A stretch of 23,595 bases of DNA, taken from JBBDIO01 sp040880365. GTDB taxonomy: Bacteria > Chloroflexota > Anaerolineae > Caldilineales > Caldilineaceae. The translations under genes were made by a program, and so were the position numbers. A model generated the notes under the pieces. That model was not told where the DNA came from. It saw nothing but the letters and a program-made list of their open reading frames with translations, and did no database searches. The stretch lies in contig JBBDIO010000170.1 of NCBI GenBank assembly GCA_040880365.1, positions 1 through 23,595 on the forward strand, written 5' to 3'. Positions 15,513 to 22,092 of the stretch are shown in pieces (positions within the stretch are counted from its first letter, which is position 1; every line of letters begins with the position of its first letter).

Positions 15513-16355
15513 ATGCACCGCTTTTTGTTGCCCGGTGTGCAGCCCGATGCTGGGGGCGTGCTGGATCTGAGTCCTCTGGCGCATCAGCTGGGGCGGGTAT
15601 TGCGCGCGTCGCCGGGCGTCGAAGTGCTGGTGTTGGATAATACGGGGCGCGCCTATCATACGCGTCTGACTGCGCTGGCCGCGCGCAGCGCGCAGGGCCA
15701 GGTCATCGCCAGCCACATGCTGCCCGAGCCGCGTACCCGGCTCACCCTCTATCTGTGTGCGCTCAAGGCCGATAAATTTGAATGGGTGTTGCAAAAAGGC
15801 ACCGAATTGGGCATCAGTACTTTTGTGCCTGTGTTGAGCGCGCGCACTGTGGTGCGCCCGCTGGCCGCGCTGGAAAAGAAGCGCGCGCGCTGGGAAACCA
15901 TTCTGCGCGAGGCGACCGAACAATGCGGACGCGGCATCATGCCACACCTGGCGGCCGCGGTGACCTGGTCGGATGCGGTTGGCGCATCCACTGCTGAATC
16001 TGTGCCGCCCTTGCTCAAGCTGGTGGCGTGGGAAGCCCTCGCGCCAGATCTTCCCCACGCACGCGTGCCGGACGTATCACACCCATCTACCCCGTCTTTT
16101 TCTGCCTCGTCCCCTGCGCCCCAGGCTTTGGGACAGGTGGTTGCCAATTGGCTGGATACCGCCGAACCTGCACACAGGCCCCACATCGCGTGCGCCATCG
16201 GTCCCGAAGGTGGGCTGGAAGCTGACGAAGTTGCTGTGGCTGAAGGGGCTGGTTGGCAGGTGGTGGGCCTGGGTCCGCGCATCTTACGCGCCGAAACCGC
16301 GGCTCTGGCTGCCGCCACGATTATTTTGCAGATATGCGGTGAATTTGCGCCCTAG
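15513..16355 (+). CDS. rsmE: 16S rRNA (uracil1498-N3)-methyltransferase
   Basis: A 280-residue SPOUT-class enzyme that methylates U1498 of 16S rRNA. The N-terminal PUA-like part opens with MHRFLLPG. The SPOUT part has KADKFEWVLQKGTELGI, REATEQCGR, the knot motifs IGPEGG (residues 229-234) and LGPRILRAETA (253-263). About 40 extra Pro/Ser/Ala-rich residues (about 178-222) lie between the LVAWE segment and IACAIGPEGG, making it longer than typical. It has no clear ribosome site and follows prmA by 12 bp, suggesting coupling. The pair prmA-rsmE is common. Confidence 0.93.
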   Translation: MHRFLLPGVQPDAGGVLDLSPLAHQLGRVLRASPGVEVLVLDNTGRAYHTRLTALAARSAQGQVIASHMLPEPRTRLTLYLCALKADKFEWVLQKGTELGISTFVPVLSARTVVRPLAALEKKRARWETILREATEQCGRGIMPHLAAAVTWSDAVGASTAESVPPLLKLVAWEALAPDLPHARVPDVSHPSTPSFSASSPAPQALGQVVANWLDTAEPAHRPHIACAIGPEGGLEADEVAVAEGAGWQVVGLGPRILRAETAALAAATIILQICGEFAP

Positions 16356-16622
16356 CGCGCATCTGAGCCGATTTGAGCCGATTTTCACCGGCGAATGCCA
16401 GTCTTCTCCCTCCTTAAATCGTATGCTGGTCCTGAACCACGGTGCCGCGCATGGCACGTGACGGTTCACCGCTTTCCTGCGGTATCCGGTCCGGTTGTTT
16501 CCGGCCCAGTTGTGTCTGGCCCAGTTGTGCCGACCGCGTGCGCGGCAATGTGCATCGTGAAATCACATTTCGTGATCATCGTCTCGCGCATTCCAATTCT
16601 TCACAGTGAAAGGACTTCCTGC

Positions 16623-19600
16623 ATGATTCATCTCCTGCGCCGCGGCTATGGCCTGACCCTTAGCGCCGCCTTTGCCCTCACGCTGATTTGGCTGGGGCTG
16701 GCGGTGTTGCCTGCCAGTGCCAAGCCCAATGTCGAAATCAACGCTTTTACACTGGATATCACCCCGGATCCGCCTACCGCAGCCCCCGGCGAGACCATTG
16801 TCTATACCATGACCCTTGTCAATAGCGAGGCTGCGACGCGTACAGTCGCATTTTCTGCCACGCTGACCGGCCCTGTAGACGGGGTGCGCATTGAGCTGGT
16901 GCGCGCAGCATCTGAAAAGGTGAGCACCCAGCGCAGTTTGCGCACTGCCCAGGGCATCCGCTGGCTGGGCGCGGTGGGCAGCGAAGGCACGCTCACGCTG
17001 CGTGTGACCACGCGCGGCGACCTGCTCACCAGTGCAGGCGGCGCGATTACGCTAGCTGCTGCCGCTGGACCCGGTCCAAACAACCTGCCCCTGCAAGCCA
17101 GCGCGACGGTGCCGATCAGCGAACTGCCGCCGCTGAATATAGAGGCAATGGAACTGGATATCCTCTTTACCGATGACGCGGGCATCCCCATTCCCGTCAG
17201 CCCCACCGGCGCGCAAGGGGAAGACAGCATCACGCTGCCCAGCTATGCCAATTTCCGTGCGCGCGTCACATTGACCAATACTGGTGAAACGCCGGTGGTT
17301 GGCCTTCTGACCGGCGCATTCCTGCCGACGATTCCCAATGAAGTGGCTGCCGCGCAGGATTTTGCGCGCAGCGCCTGTGCGATTGAGGTGACGGCGGTGC
17401 GTGTGGATAGCGGAGTGGCGGTGCCCGTGCGCCCCGCTGCCTTTGGCGCGAGCGCGCCGCGCGTGGATTATGCAATTCTGGCGACGCTGGGCCGCGACTC
17501 GACCGCGCGTTTCGAGCTACAACTGGAACTGCGCGGCGGCTATGGCTGTGTGCTGGAAAGCGTCCTTCAACTGCGGGCGCGTGCGCTGCCGACCACTTTT
17601 GAACAGCCGCTGTTGCCGCGGCCGGGGCTTTTGCGCAATCTGTTCCAGGTGACGCCCCAGATCGGTCCCTCTGTGTTCATCTTCGCTGCCCTCAGCGATT
17701 TGGGCGATGCGCCCGATTCTACCAATCACTTTGGCGCATCCATGCGCGCCTATGCGGGTGTGACGGCGAATTTCCCTACGGTTTTTGATCCCGCGACGGG
17801 TCTGCCTCAAGGCCCCAAGCATCGTTTCGTGCGTCCCCTCTTTCTGGGCGACCAGGTGAGCCAGGAGACGGAAGCCGACCTCACGTTCCTGCCCCTCAAC
17901 CGCAACATCGACCCGCCCAACGACATCCCCGACCTGGATCGTTTCGACGATGGGGTCAATGTGGGTGCGATGGCGTTGCAACACTGTGTGCCCACAACTG
18001 TCCCGTTCCGGGTCACGTTCAGCCAGGCTGCGGTAGACCGTCTCAAGCAAGAGGGCAAGACCGCGTATCTCAATATCTGGCTCGACGGCAACCGCGACGG
18101 CGACTGGGACGATGTGCTGGGCTGCGATGGCATCCAGGCGCCGGAACATATCGTCATCGATCAGGTTGTCATGCCCGCCGCCGGTGGCGTCTATAGCCTG
18201 ATTGCGCCTACCGGCAATCTGCCGATTCCCCAGAATCAGGTGGGCGAAACCATGTGGCTGCGCGCCACGCTCAGCGATGAACCTTCGGTGAAGACCGGGC
18301 AGGTCACTGCGCTGGGACAGGTCATCGACTATGGGGATGGTCGCGGCCCTGCCGGCGGCTTCCGGTTGGGCGAAACGGAAGACTATTTGGTGAAACCCGC
18401 CGGCTACCAAGGCGAACAAGGCCCCGATATCAGCATCGATGTGAGTGTGGCCGAATGGGATGACATTGTGCTTTTGGGTGACGAGGTGATTGCCCAAACG
18501 CAACTGCTCAAGCGCGTGCGTCTGCGCAACCTGGGTGACATGCGCGCGGCGGGCACACTCATCATCGAAACGACGCCCAATCTGGGCATTCCCGAGGTGA
18601 ATATCGCCGAGGTAGAAACCGCAGTCCCGGCCCAGTTGCCCTTCAGCGAAGTCTGTCCTACGCTCGACGACTGTCACCTCGAATTGCCGCTGGCCGAGTT
18701 GGCGCCCGGTGCGTTGCGCGATCTGATCCTGGGCTGGGAGGTGGAAGAAGGCGAACGCATCGTCGTCGATTTCAACTTCCGCGTGGAGATTGACGGCGTT
18801 GACGCCGCCCCCGGCAACAATGTCTTCGAAGTGAGCCGCCAACCCCGCCTCACCCCGCTGAACCTGTTGACGCCCGCGCCCGGCGTGGTCCGCCAGCCGC
18901 TGACCGCGACGGTTGCATCAGTGGCATCGGTAGCATCGCACTGGCCCCAACCGCTGACTGCGACGGTGACCAGCGGCGTGGTGACCGGTCTGCCCGGCGC
19001 GTCGTGGACCTTCCGCACTAACAATGAATTGCTCGAGCCCCAAACCCTGGACGCAAACGGCAACTGGAGCGGCCCTGTGCCGCTTGGTCTTGGCGACAAT
19101 CTGGTTTCGCTGGAATATCTGGATGCGCCCGGCTACGATCAGGCGGCCATTGAGAAGTACAACGACACCGAACGCAAGATCATCGCGATTCTTATCGCCA
19201 ACAATCTGCCCTGGAACCCGGCCAGCTTTGGCGTTCGCTTTGGCGCACTGGGCAATTCGGGCAACAATTCGGCCCAGGTCCACGTCGGCCAGGAAGGGGG
19301 CGGCATTTGGAACGTGCTCGATGAGGCAGGGAACACGGCCACCGACGGCTGGATTCTGCCGGTGATCCGCGGCCAGGAAATGCAAATCACGCTGAATACC
19401 ACGACGTGCGGTTGCTCCCACCTCTTCACTGCGCCGGAGGACGAGGGCGAGGGCCCGGCTGTGACGCTCCAGATTGGCGCTATGCAGCCCCAAACGCTCC
19501 TCCCGGTTGTGAATGGTGGCGGTCTGCATCAGCTTTCCACCATCCTGAGCGATGTGGCCGACGGTGACCCTGTCACCCTGACTATCGGCTGTGAGGATGA

Positions 19601-20303
19601 CGCGGAAAATCAGACTTATGGCCAATGCTGGGTGTATACCGGCGTGGTGAAAATCTGGCAGCCGGTGCAGGTGGCGGACTTTGATTCTGACGGCGCTGTC
19701 GATGGCGCAGATTTCCTTATCTGGCAGCGCGGCGCGAACGGCCAGGCCGTCCCCTGGCACAGTGGGGCCTATGGGCAAAGCAACCCTGTTACGACCAACA
19801 GTGCGGGCGAAGCGTTTATCATGTTGCCCCCCGGCGACTATGGCGTCACCGTGCGTGCCGAAGGCTACCATCCCTTGCGTCTGGGTTCGCTCAGCGCGAG
19901 TTTCTTCAACGGCGGCCGCATCCAACTGCGGCCTATGGGCGACCCTTTGCCGACCGAGGAGATCACTCTCGCCTACACCGACGAGGGCTTCGAGCAGGCT
20001 ACGCTGGAAGTTACACCGGGCACACGCCTGCGTATGACCAATGCCAGCCTCGGGCAGTTCGAAATTCAGGATTTCCTCGACGCGGCAACACCGGTTTCGG
20101 TGCAGAGTTCGCATCCGATTCAGAGCGGCCTGATTGACCCCGGCGAGGACTTTGTAGTGGAATTCGCAGAGTTGGGCGATGTGCGCCTGGTCAACACCCA
20201 GAATCCGGGCGATGAATTGCTCATTCGGGTTGCCGAACCCCAGGCCGCTAGCCCGCAAATCTTCCTGCCCTTCATGGCGCGCACAGTGGGGGATGGCGAA
20301 TAG
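16623..20303 (+). CDS. Large secreted multidomain protein with GEVED-type and dockerin-like segments
   Basis: A 1,226-residue exported protein. ATG 16623 has GAAAGGA 8 nt ahead and is followed by a signal peptide ending near ASAKPN; the open frame upstream is not coding. Order: a DUF11-like beta domain (GETIVYTMTLVN, about residues 55-145); a second beta region; a GEVED-type module from LGDAPDSTNHFG (about 358) to GETEDYLV (about 583), including LDGNRDGDWDD (about 487), a calcium-loop-like motif; a CARDB-like beta region; a single dockerin-like half repeat DFDSDGAVDGADFLIWQRG (about 1019); a carboxypeptidase-regulatory-like segment (PPGDYGVTVRAEGYHPL). The end reads IFLPFMAR, like the LP-containing C-termini common on Chloroflexota exported proteins. 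No catalytic domain is seen, so adhesion or a structural role is likely. Confidence 0.85.
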   Translation: MIHLLRRGYGLTLSAAFALTLIWLGLAVLPASAKPNVEINAFTLDITPDPPTAAPGETIVYTMTLVNSEAATRTVAFSATLTGPVDGVRIELVRAASEKVSTQRSLRTAQGIRWLGAVGSEGTLTLRVTTRGDLLTSAGGAITLAAAAGPGPNNLPLQASATVPISELPPLNIEAMELDILFTDDAGIPIPVSPTGAQGEDSITLPSYANFRARVTLTNTGETPVVGLLTGAFLPTIPNEVAAAQDFARSACAIEVTAVRVDSGVAVPVRPAAFGASAPRVDYAILATLGRDSTARFELQLELRGGYGCVLESVLQLRARALPTTFEQPLLPRPGLLRNLFQVTPQIGPSVFIFAALSDLGDAPDSTNHFGASMRAYAGVTANFPTVFDPATGLPQGPKHRFVRPLFLGDQVSQETEADLTFLPLNRNIDPPNDIPDLDRFDDGVNVGAMALQHCVPTTVPFRVTFSQAAVDRLKQEGKTAYLNIWLDGNRDGDWDDVLGCDGIQAPEHIVIDQVVMPAAGGVYSLIAPTGNLPIPQNQVGETMWLRATLSDEPSVKTGQVTALGQVIDYGDGRGPAGGFRLGETEDYLVKPAGYQGEQGPDISIDVSVAEWDDIVLLGDEVIAQTQLLKRVRLRNLGDMRAAGTLIIETTPNLGIPEVNIAEVETAVPAQLPFSEVCPTLDDCHLELPLAELAPGALRDLILGWEVEEGERIVVDFNFRVEIDGVDAAPGNNVFEVSRQPRLTPLNLLTPAPGVVRQPLTATVASVASVASHWPQPLTATVTSGVVTGLPGASWTFRTNNELLEPQTLDANGNWSGPVPLGLGDNLVSLEYLDAPGYDQAAIEKYNDTERKIIAILIANNLPWNPASFGVRFGALGNSGNNSAQVHVGQEGGGIWNVLDEAGNTATDGWILPVIRGQEMQITLNTTTCGCSHLFTAPEDEGEGPAVTLQIGAMQPQTLLPVVNGGGLHQLSTILSDVADGDPVTLTIGCEDDAENQTYGQCWVYTGVVKIWQPVQVADFDSDGAVDGADFLIWQRGANGQAVPWHSGAYGQSNPVTTNSAGEAFIMLPPGDYGVTVRAEGYHPLRLGSLSASFFNGGRIQLRPMGDPLPTEEITLAYTDEGFEQATLEVTPGTRLRMTNASLGQFEIQDFLDAATPVSVQSSHPIQSGLIDPGEDFVVEFAELGDVRLVNTQNPGDELLIRVAEPQAASPQIFLPFMARTVGDGE

Positions 20304-20356
20304 GCGTCACCTTGTAACTGGCAGTCAACCGATAGCTAGAACGTGTTCTGTTCTTT

Positions 20357-20390
20357 GGGCCTGTGTGCATCTGTGTACACAGGCCCATTT
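20357..20390 (+). terminator. Terminator after the secreted-protein gene
   Basis: GGGCCTGTGT (20357-20366) pairs with ACACAGGCCC (20377-20386) around a 10-nt loop, followed by ATTTGATT. The stem is perfect, but the U-run is short. Confidence 0.65.
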
Positions 20391-20433
20391 GATTGGCACA
20401 TGATTGGCGCATGATTGGCGCATGATTGGCACA
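20390..20433. repeat. Four-copy phased 11-bp repeat
   Basis: TGATTGGCRCA four times without gaps (20390-20400, 20401-20411, 20412-20422, 20423-20433); R is A, G, G, A. The 11-bp period is close to one DNA turn, so each TTGGC faces the same side of the helix. The array ends 54 bp before the trxB -35 box. Confidence 0.9.
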
Positions 20434-20487
20434 ATCCCCACAGCGCACTGTGGCAAAACCGCGTAGGCCACCCTACATCTATCGGGT

Positions 20488-20516
20488 TTGACCCGTGGCA
20501 CAATTCCGAGTACAAT
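20488..20516 (+). promoter_or_regulatory. trxB promoter
   Basis: TTGACC (20488-20493), 17-bp spacer, TACAAT (20511-20516): one of the best sigma-A-type matches in the window. The transcript would start near 20523, leaving a leader of about 100 nt. Confidence 0.75.
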
Positions 20517-20538
20517 GCACTACGGAAAACATAGTGCA
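20516..20538. promoter_or_regulatory. Palindrome at the trxB start site
   Basis: TGCACTA (20516-20522) and TAGTGCA (20532-20538) form a perfect inverted repeat with 9 bp between, covering the last -10 base and the predicted start. Placement fits an operator; a hairpin at the mRNA 5' end is the alternative. Confidence 0.5.
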
Positions 20539-20624
20539 ATGGAGAATCAGACAAACCAATTCGCATATGCAGGAGTGTATGGATTGGTTTTTAAGTTGAA
20601 AAGTTCAGCATGAGGAGGTTGAGG

Positions 20625-21719
20625 ATGGCTACAGAGCAGACAAACGGTATCGGGACAAACGGCGCTGGGACAAACGGTGCAAGCGCAAACGGAACAGGTG
20701 TTAACGGGGCCGATAGCGGTAACCGCATCGAAGACGTGATCATTGTGGGCAGCGGGCCGGCAGGCTTTACCGCCGGGCTGTATACGGGACGCGCCAATCT
20801 GGAACCGCTTTTGCTTACGGGCAATGAATATGGCGGACAGGTGAGCATCACCTATGAGGTGGAAAATTATCCTGGTTTTCCCGAAGGGTTGAGCGGGCCG
20901 GAGCTGGTGGAAAAGATGAAGGAACAGGCCGAAAAGTTCGGCACCCGCATCGAATTCGACTATGTGACCGAGATTGATACGGAATCGCACCCCTTTGTGG
21001 TGCGCACTCAAAACGGCAAAGAGCATCGCACCAAGGCGATTATTCTGGCGACGGGCGCACGCCCGCGCTATCTTGAAGTGCCGGGCGAAAAAGAATATAT
21101 GGGCAGGGGCGTCAGCTATTGCGGCACCTGCGACGGCTTTTTCTTTCGGGGCAAGGATGTAATTGTGGTGGGCGGTGGCGACAGCGCCGTGGAAGAAGGT
21201 CTTTTCCTGACCAAATTCGCCACGCGCGTGCGCGTTCTGCATCGGCGCGATGAATTGCGCGCCAGCAAGATTTTGCAGGATCGCGCCTTTGCCAACGAGA
21301 AGATGGAATTTGTCTGGAATACGGTCGTCACCGAGGTTCTCGGCGATGAAGAAGGCAAGGTTGTGGGTGTAAAGACCGAAAATACGGAGACGGGCGAAGC
21401 GGGCGAATTGCAGACCGACGGCGTCTTTGTCTTCATCGGACATTTGCCCAACAATGACCTTTTCGCAGGCAAGCTGGAGATGGACGAAGACGGCCATCTG
21501 ATTACCGACACCAAGATGCGCACCAATGTACCCGGCATCTTTGCGGCTGGGGAAATCATGGACAAGGTCTTTAAGCAGGTCGCAACCAGCGTGGGACAAG
21601 GGTGCGCCGCGGCCATGCAGGCCGAAAAATGGCTGGGCGACTACGATTCGCATGGCTACGAAAGCGCCGAGGATCCCCGGGTATTCCGGTTGCCCAGTTC
21701 GGCTAAAGTTTCGGCTTAA
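20625..21719 (+). CDS. trxB: Thioredoxin reductase
   Basis: A 364-residue FAD enzyme that uses NADPH to reduce thioredoxin. ATG 20625 is chosen because AGGAGGT lies 5 nt ahead; ATG 20610 has none. FAD motif GSGPAG at about residues 42-47; redox-active CGTC at 166-169 in SYCGTCDGFFFRGK; NADPH motif GGGDSA at 183-188; HRRDELRA at 206-213; FAD-closing TNVPGIFAAGEI near the end. The active site is CGTC where most bacterial enzymes have CATC. The first 32 residues are an unusual low-complexity extension of five pentapeptides of the form [TAV]NG-x-x (residues 6-30) ahead of the Rossmann fold. It is monocistronic between its own promoter and two terminators. Confidence 0.95.
   Translation: MATEQTNGIGTNGAGTNGASANGTGVNGADSGNRIEDVIIVGSGPAGFTAGLYTGRANLEPLLLTGNEYGGQVSITYEVENYPGFPEGLSGPELVEKMKEQAEKFGTRIEFDYVTEIDTESHPFVVRTQNGKEHRTKAIILATGARPRYLEVPGEKEYMGRGVSYCGTCDGFFFRGKDVIVVGGGDSAVEEGLFLTKFATRVRVLHRRDELRASKILQDRAFANEKMEFVWNTVVTEVLGDEEGKVVGVKTENTETGEAGELQTDGVFVFIGHLPNNDLFAGKLEMDEDGHLITDTKMRTNVPGIFAAGEIMDKVFKQVATSVGQGCAAAMQAEKWLGDYDSHGYESAEDPRVFRLPSSAKVSA
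20640..20714 (+). repeat. 15-bp in-frame repeat in trxB
   Basis: Five degenerate 15-bp units, the first three beginning ACAAACGG, encode TNGIG, TNGAG, TNGAS, ANGTG and VNGAD. The period keeps the frame, so copy number could change without breaking the gene. Confidence 0.8.
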
Positions 21720-21752
21720 GGCTTTGGTTTAAGGCTTCACTCTGGGAAAGCC

Positions 21753-21781
21753 ACCGCGCAGACAGATTTCCTCTGCGCGGT
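21753..21781 (+). terminator. First terminator after trxB
   Basis: ACCGCGCAGA (21753-21762) and TCTGCGCGGT (21772-21781) form a perfect 10-bp stem with a 9-nt loop, followed by CTTTGTCT. Confidence 0.75.
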
Positions 21782-21808
21782 CTTTGTCTCACAACAACAT
21801 ATTACAGC

Positions 21809-21854
21809 AAGGCTCCCTGGGTTTCTTCACAGAACCTGGGGAGCTTTTCTTTTT
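21809..21854 (+). terminator. Second terminator after trxB
   Basis: A stem of about 13 bp with G-T wobbles (21812-21824 with 21832-21844, opening GCTCCC/GGGAGC) is followed by TTTTCTTTTT. It is a strong tandem backup to the first terminator. The rest of the gap to murJ (21855-22076) shows nothing recognisable. Confidence 0.8.
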
Positions 21855-22076
21855 AACTCCGATATGGGCCTAATGCCGCGCCCCAAGCCCCGGTCTATCG
21901 CCAACTTCGCTTCTATCAATCTACCGCCGCCGGCTGGGTCAGTGCTCCGCCCCACGTCAGCCCTCTATCCCAACGAACACAGGTGACAACGATGCATATC
22001 CACCGCCCGCGCCCTGAGGGTGGCCTGTTCGTTAGTCCACCGGCCATCCGGCAAGGCACGTCCCTGCCCGCGCCTG

Positions 22077-22085
22077 TGCTACAAT
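22077..22085 (+). promoter_or_regulatory. Extended -10 element directly before murJ
   Basis: TGC-TACAAT with no good -35 box. The predicted start near 22092 falls on or next to the murJ ATG at 22093, so the message may have no leader. No ribosome site is visible upstream of the ATG. Confidence 0.4.
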
Positions 22086-22092
22086 GCCGGGC

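Larger units (their letters stand above)
20304..20624. other. 321-bp region between the secreted protein and trxB
   Basis: No gene is seen. In order it holds a hairpin terminator, a four-unit 11-bp repeat, a consensus promoter with a palindrome at its start, and the AGGAGGT ribosome site of trxB (20613-20619). Confidence 0.75.

Noticed and set aside
16395..16622. Longer N-terminus of the secreted protein
   Set aside because: The extra codons precede a proper ribosome site and signal peptide at 16623, and contain a non-coding 15-bp repeat.
20390..20433. Replication-origin or plasmid iterons
   Set aside because: Units are only 11 bp, there is no replication gene or DnaA-box cluster, and the array lies upstream of trxB.
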